In this document: one piece after another, positions 8,771 through 17,037 of the stretch
Layout of the letters: the number at the start of each line of letters is the position of its first letter
Numbering within the stretch: position 1 is the stretch's first letter
Source of the DNA: Pseudomonas vancouverensis
GTDB taxonomy: Bacteria > Pseudomonadota > Gammaproteobacteria > Pseudomonadales > Pseudomonadaceae
Reading direction: 5' to 3'
Assembly: GCF_004348895.1 (NCBI RefSeq)
Contig: NZ_RRZK01000028.1
Coordinates: 124,001 to 188,000 of the forward strand
Length of the DNA stretch: 64,000 nt
Program-made: the position numbers and the translations under genes
The notes under the pieces: generated by a model
The model's database searches: none
What the model was told of the DNA's origin: nothing
What the model saw: the letters and a program-made list of their open reading frames with translations, nothing else

Positions 8771-9379
8771 ATGAAACACGAAACTATCGAGAAAAACGTC
8801 GGCCTGTTGTTGCTGCTGATGATCCTGGCCGTGAGCATCGGCGGCCTGACCCAGATCGTGCCGCTGTTCTTCCAGGACGTGACCAATAAACCGGTGGAAG
8901 GCATGAAGCCCTACACCGCGCTGCAACTGGAAGGCCGCGACATTTACATCCGCGAAGGCTGCGTCGGCTGCCACTCGCAGATGATCCGGCCGTTTCGCGC
9001 CGAAACCGAACGTTACGGGCACTACTCGGTGGCCGGTGAAAGCGTCTGGGATCACCCGTTCCTGTGGGGCTCGAAACGTACCGGTCCGGACCTGGCCCGG
9101 GTCGGCGCGCGTTACTCCGATGACTGGCACCGCGCGCACTTGTACAACCCGCGCAACGTCGTACCGGAGTCGAAGATGCCGGCCTACCCGTGGCTGGTCG
9201 CCAACGCACTCGACAGCAGCCACACCGAAACCAAGCTCAAGGCCATGCGCACCCTCGGCGTGCCCTACACCGACGACGACATCAATGGCGCCGTGGCATC
9301 GCTCAAGGGCAAGAGCGAGATGGACGCACTGGTCGCCTACCTGCAAGTGCTCGGCACTGCCATCAAGAGCAAGAGGTGA
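8771..9379 (+). CDS. ccoO2: cbb3-type cytochrome c oxidase subunit II (mono-heme), isoform 2
   Basis: 202 residues: one N-terminal membrane anchor (about 10-30) and a periplasmic cytochrome c domain with a single CVGCH heme site (about residue 58-62). The axial methionine is probably in the VPESKMPAYPWL segment. CcoO passes electrons from CcoP towards the heme b centre of CcoN. The ATG follows the ccoN2 stop by 10 nt and has GGAG upstream. The protein is very similar to the CcoO encoded at 12457. Confidence 0.95.
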   Translation: MKHETIEKNVGLLLLLMILAVSIGGLTQIVPLFFQDVTNKPVEGMKPYTALQLEGRDIYIREGCVGCHSQMIRPFRAETERYGHYSVAGESVWDHPFLWGSKRTGPDLARVGARYSDDWHRAHLYNPRNVVPESKMPAYPWLVANALDSSHTETKLKAMRTLGVPYTDDDINGAVASLKGKSEMDALVAYLQVLGTAIKSKR

Positions 9380-9382
9380 GAC

Positions 9383-9580
9383 ATGGTCATTGAGATGAGC
9401 ACTGGCATGATCCGCGGGCTGGGCACCGTCGTCGTCTTCGTTGCATTCGTTGGCCTGACCCTCTGGGTGTTCAACGGCAAGCGCAACCCCGAGTTCGCCG
9501 AAGCGCGCCTGCTGCCGTTCGCCGACGAGCCGCAACCTGCCACCCCTGAAGAAACCGCGACAAGGAGTACCCGGCCATGA
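9383..9580 (+). CDS. ccoQ2: cbb3-type oxidase small subunit CcoQ, isoform 2
   Basis: 65 residues with one membrane helix (about 10-30) and a short charged tail, typical of CcoQ (FixQ), which stabilises the assembled oxidase. It sits between ccoO2 and ccoP2: 3 nt after the ccoO2 stop and overlapping the ccoP2 start by 4 nt. An internal ATG five codons in (MSTGMIRGLGT) aligns better with the other copy and could be the true start. Confidence 0.9.
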   Translation: MVIEMSTGMIRGLGTVVVFVAFVGLTLWVFNGKRNPEFAEARLLPFADEPQPATPEETATRSTRP

Positions 9581-10530
9581 CCACCTTCTGGAGTACGTGG
9601 ATCTGCGTACTGACCATTGGCAGCCTGATCGGCCTGACCTGGCTGCTGGTCGGCACTCGCAAGGGCGAGACCAAGGGCAGCGTCGACCAGACCATGGGCC
9701 ACAGCTTCGACGGCATCGAGGAATACGACAATCCGCTGCCGCAATGGTGGTTCATGCTGTTCGCCGGCACCCTGGTATTTGCCGTCGGCTACCTGATCCT
9801 GTATCCGGGCCTGGGCAACTGGAAAGGCATCCTGCCCGGCTACGAGAACGGCTGGACCGGCGTGCACGAATGGGAAAAGGAGATGGCCAAGGCCGACGCC
9901 AAGTTCGGGCCGATCTTCGCCAAATTCGCTGCGATGCCGGTGGAAGAAGTGGCCAAGGACCCGCAAGCGTTGAAAATGGGTGGACGCCTGTTCGCCTCCA
10001 ACTGCTCGGTGTGCCACGGCTCGGACGCCAAGGGCGCCTACGGTTTCCCTAACCTGGCTGACAAGGACTGGCGCTGGGGCGGTTCGGCGGAAACCATCAA
10101 GACCACCATCATGGGTGGGCGGATCGCGATGATGCCGGCCTGGGGCGAAGTGCTCGGCGAAGCCGGCGTGAAGAACGTGGCGGCTTATGTCCGCCATGAT
10201 CTGGCCGGCCTGCCGCTGCCTGCGGACAGCAGCGCAGATTTGCAGGCAGGGCAGCAAGCCTTCAGCACCACCTGCGTCGCTTGCCACGGCGCCAACGGCC
10301 AGGGCACTGAAGCCATGGGCGCGCCGAACCTGACCCATCCGGCCGGTTTCATCTACGGCACCAGCCTGACGCAGCTTGAACAGACGATTCGTCACGGTCG
10401 CCAGGGCCACATGCCGGCGCAGAACGAATTGCTCGGCAACGACAAGGTGCAACTGCTGGCCGCCTACGTGTACAGCCTGTCCCACGGTGCGGGTGCCGAT
10501 CCTTTGTTGGCAGAAGACAAGAAGCCGTAA
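9577..10530 (+). CDS. ccoP2: cbb3-type cytochrome c oxidase subunit III (di-heme), isoform 2
   Basis: 317 residues. Two N-terminal membrane segments are followed by two cytochrome c domains, each with a CxxCH site: CSVCHGSDAKG and CVACHGANGQG. CcoP is the entry point for electrons from soluble or membrane cytochrome c. The start overlaps ccoQ2 by 4 nt. Compared with the copy at 13253 it lacks a stretch of about 13 residues after LPGY (the other has NYLDNEKQTPFANGQT), the clearest structural difference between the isoforms. It is the last gene of the operon; a hairpin follows 16 nt after the stop. Confidence 0.95.
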   Translation: MTTFWSTWICVLTIGSLIGLTWLLVGTRKGETKGSVDQTMGHSFDGIEEYDNPLPQWWFMLFAGTLVFAVGYLILYPGLGNWKGILPGYENGWTGVHEWEKEMAKADAKFGPIFAKFAAMPVEEVAKDPQALKMGGRLFASNCSVCHGSDAKGAYGFPNLADKDWRWGGSAETIKTTIMGGRIAMMPAWGEVLGEAGVKNVAAYVRHDLAGLPLPADSSADLQAGQQAFSTTCVACHGANGQGTEAMGAPNLTHPAGFIYGTSLTQLEQTIRHGRQGHMPAQNELLGNDKVQLLAAYVYSLSHGAGADPLLAEDKKP

Positions 10531-10545
10531 CGCTCGACCGCTCTA

Positions 10546-10571
10546 CTGCCGCATTCACCCGGATGCGGCAG
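10546..10571 (+). terminator. Hairpin after ccoP2
   Basis: Perfect 9-bp stem CTGCCGCAT / ATGCGGCAG with an 8-nt loop, 16 nt past the ccoP2 stop. A C-rich rather than T-rich tail follows, so it may be a weak terminator or an mRNA 3'-end protector. Confidence 0.5.
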
Positions 10572-11014
10572 CTTCCCCCGCCTCTTTGCGACGCATTGTC
10601 GCACCCTCTTTGACTCTTCCTTTCGGTTCCCCGGAATCGGGTCTAAGCTTCCCCCGATGCGGACCGGCAAGCACCGGTTCCAGGTCGACCTTAACCGATG
10701 TGTTCGGCGATTGTGCCCGAGGACAGGTCGCAAAGGCCGGTAGATACCGGCTGTCGCGCCAATTGCCTTTGGTCACCCAATCATTGCGTTTGAACACACC
10801 CTGTTACACCCGACCTGAACCCCTCGCCTTTTTCGTCCGCGACGACATTTTGCCCGCGGGCAATTTTGTCCTTACGCGGCGCATGGAAAGGCCGCAGAAT
10901 CAGCGTTGGAAAGCATTGACCCAGGTCATGGCGCGTTGCAATGACCCCCTGCTTTCTACATACTTGCGGCCGATTTTCAATCCTAATAAAACACCCAAAC
11001 CGTGGAACCTTAGA
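10572..11014. other. Intergenic region carrying the ccoNOQP-1 promoter
   Basis: The 484-bp gap between the cco operons holds no credible gene, although the ccoN1 frame happens to stay open through it. I see a hairpin GCCGGTA-GA-TACCGGC (10736-10751), a 14-bp palindrome (10850-10863) and no Anr box. This agrees with the known constitutive expression of cco-1 in P. aeruginosa. No promoter hexamers stood out with confidence. Confidence 0.5.
10850..10863. repeat. 14-bp perfect palindrome upstream of ccoN1
   Basis: TTGCCCGCGGGCAA, centred 158 bp before the ccoN1 start in the otherwise featureless promoter region. It could be a regulator site; no known Pseudomonas operator was recognised. Confidence 0.5.
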
Positions 11015-12457
11015 ATGAGCACAGCAATCAGTCCGACTGCTTATAACTATAAGGTAGTCCGCCAGTTCGCCATCATGACGGTGGTCTGGGGGATCCTTGG
11101 CATGGGGCTCGGTGTCTTCATCGCCTCGCAACTGGTCTGGCCGGAGTTGAACTTCGGTCTGCCGTGGACGAGCTTTGGACGCCTGCGCCCGCTGCACACC
11201 AACCTGGTGATTTTCGCCTTCGGTGGATGTGCACTGTTTGCCACTTCTTATTATGTCGTGCAGCGAACCTGCCAGACGCGACTGATTTCCGACGGCCTCG
11301 CGGCCTTTCACTTCTGGGGTTGGCAAGCGGTTATCGTCGGCGCCGGCATCACCCTGCCGCTGGGTTACACCACCAGCAAGGAATACGCCGAACTGGAATG
11401 GCCTCTGGCTATCCTGCTGGCCGTGGTCTGGGTTGTGTACGCGCTGGTGTTCTTCGGCACCATCATGAAGCGCAAGACCAAGCACATCTATGTCGGTAAC
11501 TGGTTCTACGGTGCCTTCATCCTCGTGACCGCGATGCTGCACATTGTCAATCACATGTCGCTGCCGGTTAACCTGTTCAAGTCCTACTCGGCTTACTCCG
11601 GCGCGACTGACGCGATGATCCAGTGGTGGTACGGCCACAACGCCGTAGGTTTCTTCCTGACCACCGGCTTCCTGGGGATGATGTACTACTTCGTGCCGAA
11701 ACAGGCCGAGCGTCCGATCTACTCCTATCGCCTGTCGATCGTGCACTTCTGGGCGCTGATCACCCTGTACATCTGGGCCGGCCCGCACCACCTGCACTAC
11801 ACCGCACTGCCGGACTGGGCTCAGTCGCTGGGCATGGCGATGTCGATCATCCTCCTGGCACCGAGCTGGGGCGGCATGATCAACGGCATGATGACCCTGT
11901 CGGGCGCCTGGCATAAGCTGCGCACCGACCCGATCCTGCGCTTCCTGGTGGTGTCCCTGGCGTTCTACGGCATGTCGACCTTCGAAGGCCCGATGATGGC
12001 CATCAAGACCGTCAACTCGCTGTCGCACTACACCGACTGGACCATCGGCCACGTACACGCTGGTGCTTTGGGCTGGGTAGCGATGATCTCGATCGGCGCG
12101 GTCTACCACATGATTCCGAAACTGTTCGGTCGTGCGCAGATGCACAGCACCGGCCTGATCAACACCCACTTCTGGCTCGCGACCATCGGTACCGTGCTCT
12201 ACATCGCCTCGATGTGGGTCAACGGCATCACCCAGGGCCTGATGTGGCGTGCAATCAACGACGACGGCACCCTCACCTACTCGTTCGTCGAAGCGCTGCA
12301 AGCCAGCCATCCGGGCTACATCGTGCGTGCCCTGGGCGGTGCGTTCTTCGCCGCCGGCATGCTGTTCATGGCTTACAACGTCTTCCGTACCGTACGTGCC
12401 TCGGATCCGGCTGAAGCCGAAGCCGCCGCCAAGATTGCCGTAGTTGGAGCTCACTGA
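11015..12457 (+). CDS. ccoN1: cbb3-type cytochrome c oxidase subunit I, isoform 1
   Basis: 480 residues starting MSTAISPTAYNYKVVRQF, the isoform 1 type. The open frame reaches upstream to 10376, but that part overlaps ccoP2 and intergenic sequence, while the ATG at 11015 aligns with the start of ccoN2. All heme and CuB ligand motifs seen in ccoN2 are present (RPLHTN, WWYGHNAVGFF, GPHHLHY, GHVHAGALGW). No Anr box was found upstream, so this is probably the housekeeping high-affinity oxidase. The stop overlaps the ccoO1 start by one base (TGATG). Long stretches are identical to ccoN2 at the base level. Confidence 0.95.
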   Translation: MSTAISPTAYNYKVVRQFAIMTVVWGILGMGLGVFIASQLVWPELNFGLPWTSFGRLRPLHTNLVIFAFGGCALFATSYYVVQRTCQTRLISDGLAAFHFWGWQAVIVGAGITLPLGYTTSKEYAELEWPLAILLAVVWVVYALVFFGTIMKRKTKHIYVGNWFYGAFILVTAMLHIVNHMSLPVNLFKSYSAYSGATDAMIQWWYGHNAVGFFLTTGFLGMMYYFVPKQAERPIYSYRLSIVHFWALITLYIWAGPHHLHYTALPDWAQSLGMAMSIILLAPSWGGMINGMMTLSGAWHKLRTDPILRFLVVSLAFYGMSTFEGPMMAIKTVNSLSHYTDWTIGHVHAGALGWVAMISIGAVYHMIPKLFGRAQMHSTGLINTHFWLATIGTVLYIASMWVNGITQGLMWRAINDDGTLTYSFVEALQASHPGYIVRALGGAFFAAGMLFMAYNVFRTVRASDPAEAEAAAKIAVVGAH

Positions 12458-13065
12458 TGAAGCATGAAGCAGTCGAGAAGAATATTGGCCTGCTGGCCTT
12501 CTTCATGGTCATCGCCGTCAGCATCGGCGGCCTGACCCAGATCGTTCCGCTGTTTTTCCAGGATGTCACCAACAAGCCGGTCGAGGGCATGAAGCCGCGC
12601 ACCGCCCTTGAACTGGAAGGCCGGGACGTTTACATCGCCAACGGTTGTGTCGGCTGCCACTCGCAGATGATCCGTCCGTTCCGTGCCGAAACCGAACGCT
12701 ACGGCCACTACTCGGTCGCCGGTGAAAGCGTCTGGGACCACCCGTTCCTGTGGGGCTCCAAACGTACCGGTCCGGACCTGGCCCGCGTCGGCGGTCGTTA
12801 CTCCGATGACTGGCAGCGTGCGCACCTGTACAACCCGCGCAACGTGGTGCCGGAGTCGAAAATGCCGGCCTACCCGTTCCTCGTGGAAAACAAGCTCGAC
12901 GGCAAAGACACCGCCAAGAAAATGGAAGTCTTGCGCACGCTCGGCGTCCCTTACACCGACGAAGACATCGCCGGTGCCAAGGATGCGGTGAAGGGCAAAA
13001 CCGAAATGGACGCGCTGGTGGCCTATCTGCAAGGCCTGGGCACCATCATCAAAAGCAAACGGTGA
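12457..13065 (+). CDS. ccoO1: cbb3-type cytochrome c oxidase subunit II (mono-heme), isoform 1
   Basis: 202 residues, the same length as the isoform 2 copy. One N-terminal membrane anchor, then a periplasmic c-type domain with the CVGCHSQM heme site. The start shares one base with the ccoN1 stop, a tight coupling absent in the cco-2 operon, where there is a 10-nt gap. Differences from CcoO2 cluster in the last third (residues about 140-190), away from the heme site. Confidence 0.95.
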   Translation: MKHEAVEKNIGLLAFFMVIAVSIGGLTQIVPLFFQDVTNKPVEGMKPRTALELEGRDVYIANGCVGCHSQMIRPFRAETERYGHYSVAGESVWDHPFLWGSKRTGPDLARVGGRYSDDWQRAHLYNPRNVVPESKMPAYPFLVENKLDGKDTAKKMEVLRTLGVPYTDEDIAGAKDAVKGKTEMDALVAYLQGLGTIIKSKR

Positions 13066-13070
13066 TCTAA

Positions 13071-13256
13071 ATGGATATCGGGATGATTCGTGGCCTGGGC
13101 ACCGTTGTCGTGATGGTGGCCTTCATTGGACTGGCACTGTGGGTGTTCAGTCCCAAGCGCAAGTCGGAGTTTGAAGACGCGACCTTGCTGCCTTTCGCGG
13201 ATGATCCCGAAGCCATCAAGCACGTCGAGCAAGCTTCTAGGAGTAACAAAGAATGA
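13071..13256 (+). CDS. ccoQ1: cbb3-type oxidase small subunit CcoQ, isoform 1
   Basis: 61 residues: MDIGMIRGLGT, one membrane helix (about 5-25, VVVMVAFIGLALWVF) and a polar tail. It begins 5 nt after ccoO1 and overlaps ccoP1 by 4 nt, the same arrangement as in the first operon. CcoQ stabilises the complex and has no cofactor. Confidence 0.9.
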   Translation: MDIGMIRGLGTVVVMVAFIGLALWVFSPKRKSEFEDATLLPFADDPEAIKHVEQASRSNKE

Positions 13257-14236
13257 CTACATTCTGGAGTCTGTACGTCACAGTCCTCAGTCTCGGTACG
13301 ATCTTTTCCCTGACCTGGCTGCTGCTGTCGACCCGCAAGGGCCAGCGCACCGAGCAAACGGACCAGACCGTCGGGCACTCTTTCGATGGCATCGAGGAGT
13401 ACGACAACCCACTGCCGAAATGGTGGTTCATGCTGTTCGTGGGCACCATCATCTTCGCCCTGGGCTACCTGGCGCTGTACCCGGGCCTGGGTAACTGGAA
13501 AGGCCTGCTGCCGGGCTACAACTACCTCGACAACGAGAAGCAGACCCCGTTCGCCAACGGCCAGACCGGTTGGACCGGTGTGCACGAGTGGGAAAAGGAA
13601 ATGGCCAAGTCGGACGCCAGGTTCGGTCCGATCTTCGCCAAGTTCGCCGCCATGCCGATCGAAGAAGTCGCCAAGGACCCGCAAGCCTTGAAAATGGGTG
13701 GCCGTCTGTTTGCCTCCAACTGCTCGGTTTGCCACGGTTCCGACGCCAAGGGCGCCTATGGCTTTCCTAACCTGACCGACGCCGACTGGCGCTGGGGCGG
13801 CGAGCCGGAAACCATCAAGACCACCATCATGGGCGGCCGTCATGCGGTGATGCCTGCGTGGGCTGAAGTGATCGGCGAGCAAGGCGTGGCCGACGTCGCG
13901 GCATTCGTGCTGACCAACCTCGATGGCCGCAAGCTGCCGGAAGGCGCCAAGGCTGATCCGGTTGCCGGGCAGAAACTGTTCGCCGCCAACTGCGTAGCCT
14001 GCCACGGTCCGGAAGGCAAAGGCACCCCGGCCATGGGCGCGCCTAACCTGACTCACCCGGCGGCATTCATCTACGGTTCGAGCTTCGCGCAACTGCAGCA
14101 GACCATCCGTTACGGCCGTCAGGGCCAGATGCCTGCGCAAGAGCAGCTGCAAGGCAACGACAAGGTTCACCTGTTGGCGGCTTACGTCTACAGCCTGTCC
14201 CACGGTGAAAAAGCACCGGAAGCCGAGGCTCAGTAA
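13253..14236 (+). CDS. ccoP1: cbb3-type cytochrome c oxidase subunit III (di-heme), isoform 1
   Basis: 327 residues. Two membrane segments near the N-terminus, then two c-type heme domains with CSVCHGSDAKG and CVACHGPEGKG. It accepts electrons from cytochrome c for transfer to CcoO. It carries a short insert (NYLDNEKQTPFANGQT region, about residue 87-103) absent from the isoform 2 copy. The start overlaps ccoQ1 by 4 nt. A strong intrinsic terminator follows 20 nt after the stop, ending the ccoNOQP-1 unit. Confidence 0.95.
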   Translation: MTTFWSLYVTVLSLGTIFSLTWLLLSTRKGQRTEQTDQTVGHSFDGIEEYDNPLPKWWFMLFVGTIIFALGYLALYPGLGNWKGLLPGYNYLDNEKQTPFANGQTGWTGVHEWEKEMAKSDARFGPIFAKFAAMPIEEVAKDPQALKMGGRLFASNCSVCHGSDAKGAYGFPNLTDADWRWGGEPETIKTTIMGGRHAVMPAWAEVIGEQGVADVAAFVLTNLDGRKLPEGAKADPVAGQKLFAANCVACHGPEGKGTPAMGAPNLTHPAAFIYGSSFAQLQQTIRYGRQGQMPAQEQLQGNDKVHLLAAYVYSLSHGEKAPEAEAQ

Positions 14237-14256
14237 GGCCAACGCTTGACGCGAAT

Positions 14257-14297
14257 AAAGGCCCCGCCCATTCACATGGGCGGGGCCTTTTGCTTTT
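14257..14297 (+). terminator. Intrinsic terminator of ccoNOQP-1
   Basis: Perfect 14-bp stem AAAGGCCCCGCCCA / TGGGCGGGGCCTTT with the 6-nt loop TTCACA, followed by a T-rich tail (TTGCTTTT). Strong rho-independent terminator. Confidence 0.92.
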
Positions 14298-14465
14298 CCG
14301 GGTCCAGGGTCGGGCGCTGTATCAGGCTCACGCCCACCGTTAATGTTTTGCAATTAAAATTCGATGGGCAGGCACTGACCGTATCGATAACGTCTACCTC
14401 GGCCAGGAGGCCAACAAGCAAGGATTTGCACACTATTGAACAATCACAGGAAAGGAAACCTGACG

Positions 14466-14657
14466 ATGACCGAACAAACCCCAAAGCCGGAAACCACAAA
14501 CCCAGGGCAGCTCAACCCGCAAGACACCCAGGACGAAGTCGTTACCCCGGCACAACCACCGATTCGCAAGACCCGATCCGTCTTCGCCGATAACGCCGCC
14601 GATCGCAATCGGCCGAGGGACCCGCTGGACAGCCTGGGGGGTGGCAATATTCCTTAA
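14466..14657 (+). CDS. Small proline-rich protein of unknown function
   Basis: 63 residues starting MTEQTPKPETTNPGQ, with AGGAAAGG upstream of the ATG; an in-frame ATG at 14436 is less well placed. The protein is hydrophilic and rich in Pro, Thr, Gln and Asp, and ends in RDPLDSLGGGNIP. There is no signal peptide, membrane helix or cysteine. It has its own terminator, and it lies alone between the oxidase operons and the assembly operon. Codon use looks Pseudomonas-like and the ribosome site is good, so I take it as a real gene; I do not recognise the family and give no function. Confidence 0.65.
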   Translation: MTEQTPKPETTNPGQLNPQDTQDEVVTPAQPPIRKTRSVFADNAADRNRPRDPLDSLGGGNIP

Positions 14658-14670
14658 GTAGCTACTGATT

Positions 14671-14700
14671 GAAAGGCAGCGATCTCGCTGCCTTTCTTCT
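14671..14700 (+). terminator. Intrinsic terminator after the small proline-rich gene
   Basis: 12-bp perfect inverted repeat GAAAGGCAGCGA / TCGCTGCCTTTC with a minimal loop, followed by TTCT. It begins 13 nt after the stop codon. Confidence 0.8.
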
Positions 14701-14736
14701 GCTCCACAACCAGCAACATCCATCGTCTATAGTCAA

Positions 14737-14750
14737 TTGACCTGCATCAT
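14737..14750 (+). promoter_or_regulatory. Possible weak Anr-like site before ccoG
   Basis: TTGAC-CTGC-ATCAT keeps the 4-nt spacing of the Anr consensus but has two mismatches, and the -10 expected from it (14773-14778, ATTCAG) is poor. It lies 165-180 bp before ccoG. I list it only because the gene context makes Anr control plausible. Confidence 0.25.
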
Positions 14751-14914
14751 GCTTTGTTACATTCGCTACACCATTCAGGATTTTTCCCCAACGCGACCAA
14801 AGGTCGCACCCGCAGGCTAGAGCGACAGGCGTATCATTGCGCCACTGCGACACCCCTTTTTGACCGCGGTCGGCATGTACTGACCGAGGCATTTTTCCAC
14901 TGCCGTGGGATGCA

Positions 14915-16333
14915 ATGATGAGCAACCAGATTCCGGTACACGACGTCACGCCACCCACCAAGAATGCGAACAACGGCGTCGACCTCTACGCCTCCAGGGA
15001 AAAAATCTACACCCGCGCTTTTACCGGCCTGTTCCGCAATCTGCGGATGGCCGGCGGTGCGTTTTTGTTCCTGCTGTATTTCGGCACGGTGTGGTTGAAC
15101 TGGGGCGGCCATCAAGCCGTCTGGTGGAACCTGCCGGAGCGTAAATTCTTTATCTTTGGCGCGACGTTCTGGCCCCAGGATTTCATCCTGCTCTCGGGCA
15201 TGCTGATCATCGCGGCCTTTGGCCTGTTCTTCATCACCGTGTATGCCGGTCGGGTCTGGTGCGGCTACACCTGCCCGCAAAGCGTCTGGACGTGGATTTT
15301 CATGTGGTGCGAGAAGGTCACCGAAGGCGACCGCAACCAGCGCATAAAACTCGACAAGGCACCAATGAGCGCCAACAAGGTGCTGCGCAAGTTCGCCAAA
15401 CATGGTTTGTGGCTGTTGATCGGCTTCGTCACCGGCATGACCTTCGTCGGCTACTTCTCGCCGATCCGCGAGCTGGTGATCGATTTCTTCACCGGCCAGG
15501 CCGATGGCTGGTCGTATTTCTGGGTCGGTTTCTTCACCCTGGCCACCTACGGCAACGCCGGCTGGCTGCGCGAGCAAGTGTGCATCTACATGTGCCCTTA
15601 TGCGCGCTTCCAGAGCGTGATGTTCGACAAGGACACCCTGATCGTTTCCTATGACCCGCGCCGTGGCGAAAGCCGTGGCCCACGCAAGAAAGGCATCGAC
15701 TACAAGGCTCAGGGCCTGGGCGACTGCATCGACTGCACCATGTGCGTCCAGGTCTGCCCGACCGGCATCGACATCCGCGACGGCCTGCAGATCGAGTGCA
15801 TTGGCTGCGCCGCCTGCATCGACGCCTGCGATGCGATCATGGACAAGATGGAGTACCCACGCGGGCTGATCAGCTACACCACCGAACACAACCTGTCAGG
15901 GCAGAAAACCCATAAATTGCGCCCACGCCTGATCGGCTATGCCGTAGTGTTGCTGGCGATGATCAGCCTGTTGGTGACCGCATTCTTCATGCGTTCGCTG
16001 GTCGGTTTCGATGTCAGCAAGGACCGCGTGCTGTACCGTGAGAACGCCGAAGGCCGGATCGAAAACGTCTACAGCCTGAAGATCATGAACAAGGACCAGC
16101 GCGACCACACCTACCTGCTCGACGCCTCCGGCCTGCCGGATCTGAAACTGCAGGGTCGGCGCGAAATCAAGGTCGCGGCCGGCGACATCGTCAGCCTGCC
16201 CGCCGAGTTGTCCGTTGCACCGGAAAAACTGCCATCGAGCACCAACGAGGTGAAATTCATCCTCAAGGATGCCGATGACGACAGCGTTCACATAGAAGCC
16301 AAGAGCCGGTTCATCGGCCCACAAAATCGTTGA
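14915..16333 (+). CDS. ccoG: Cytochrome c oxidase accessory protein CcoG (FixG/RdxA)
   Basis: 472 residues with ATG-ATG at the start; either could be used, after GTGGGA. About five membrane helices and a polyferredoxin part with two 4Fe-4S clusters: CIDCTMCVQVCPTGIDI and CIGCAACIDACD, plus CGYTCPQSVW and CIYMCPYARFQ cysteines in the membrane part. The C-terminal third (about 370-470) is an Ig-like periplasmic domain (IG-like_fold/FixG_C). CcoG reduces Cu(II) to Cu(I) for cbb3 assembly in the family members studied. It heads the ccoGHIS assembly operon downstream of both oxidase operons. Confidence 0.92.
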   Translation: MMSNQIPVHDVTPPTKNANNGVDLYASREKIYTRAFTGLFRNLRMAGGAFLFLLYFGTVWLNWGGHQAVWWNLPERKFFIFGATFWPQDFILLSGMLIIAAFGLFFITVYAGRVWCGYTCPQSVWTWIFMWCEKVTEGDRNQRIKLDKAPMSANKVLRKFAKHGLWLLIGFVTGMTFVGYFSPIRELVIDFFTGQADGWSYFWVGFFTLATYGNAGWLREQVCIYMCPYARFQSVMFDKDTLIVSYDPRRGESRGPRKKGIDYKAQGLGDCIDCTMCVQVCPTGIDIRDGLQIECIGCAACIDACDAIMDKMEYPRGLISYTTEHNLSGQKTHKLRPRLIGYAVVLLAMISLLVTAFFMRSLVGFDVSKDRVLYRENAEGRIENVYSLKIMNKDQRDHTYLLDASGLPDLKLQGRREIKVAAGDIVSLPAELSVAPEKLPSSTNEVKFILKDADDDSVHIEAKSRFIGPQNR

Positions 16334-16344
16334 GAGAACTGAAC

Positions 16345-16884
16345 ATGCCCGCAGCAAACGCCGCAAGCCCCTGGTACAAGCACCTCTGGCCGTGGATCAT
16401 CATCGGCATTCTGGCCTGTTCGGTGACCCTGACCTTGTCCATGGTGACCATTGCGGTAAAGAACCCGGACAACCTGGTCAACGACAACTACTACGAGGCC
16501 GGCAAAGGCATCAACCGCTCCCTGGACCGCGAACTGCTGGCCCAGACGTTGAAAATGCGCGCCAACGTGCACCTCGATGACGTCACCGGTGAAGTCGACC
16601 TGCGCCTGAGCGGCGACAGTCAACCGAAGACGCTGGAACTGAACCTGATCTCGCCAACCCAACCGGAGAAGGATCGCAAGATCGTTCTGACCCGCAGTGA
16701 AACCGAGCAGGGTCGCTACATCGGTCAACTCAGCGACAAGATCGAAGGTCGCCGCTTCGTCGAGTTGCTGGGTTCTCAGGATGACCACGTCTGGCGCATG
16801 TTCGAAGAAGAGCTGGTGAGCCATGACAAGGATCTGTTGCTGGGTGATGAACCGCTGCAAGGCGCCGAAGATCTGAAGAAGTAA
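16345..16884 (+). CDS. ccoH: FixH-family cbb3 assembly protein CcoH
   Basis: 179 residues from MPAANAASPWYKH (TGAGAGAA upstream; a start at 16330 would overlap ccoG). One N-terminal membrane helix (about 15-37, PWIIIGILACSVTLTLSMVTIAV), then a periplasmic domain containing the family segment NLVNDNYYEAGKGINRSLDRE. CcoH/FixH stays attached to cbb3 oxidase and is needed for its stability in other bacteria. It begins 11 nt after the ccoG stop. A REPIN separates it from ccoI, which is unusual inside an operon and could form a hairpin in the mRNA. Confidence 0.88.
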   Translation: MPAANAASPWYKHLWPWIIIGILACSVTLTLSMVTIAVKNPDNLVNDNYYEAGKGINRSLDRELLAQTLKMRANVHLDDVTGEVDLRLSGDSQPKTLELNLISPTQPEKDRKIVLTRSETEQGRYIGQLSDKIEGRRFVELLGSQDDHVWRMFEEELVSHDKDLLLGDEPLQGAEDLKK

Positions 16885-16898
16885 AACCGCGCTTCGCG

Positions 16899-16992
16899 CA
16901 TCGCGAGCAAGCTCGCTCCCACAGTTGATCAGCGTCGTGCTCAAATCCTGAGCACACCCATGATCCCTGTGGGAGCGAGCTTGCTCGCGATG
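16899..16992. repeat. REPIN (REP inverted pair) between ccoH and ccoI
   Basis: Two inverted REP units, CATCGCGAGCAAGCTCGCTCCCACAG (stated by ends 16899-16924) and its complement at 16967-16992, separated by about 42 bp. Each unit has an internal GCGAGC/GCTCGC stem. Typical of Pseudomonas REP doublets mobilised in trans by a RAYT transposase. Confidence 0.92.
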
Positions 16993-17037
16993 AGGCCCTA
17001 CAGACGATAGAGATTCAGCAGTATCAGTGAATACTCC

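Noticed and set aside
10376..11014. N-terminal extension of ccoN1
   Set aside because: It overlaps ccoP2 in another frame and crosses the intergenic region; the ATG at 11015 aligns with the paralogue start.
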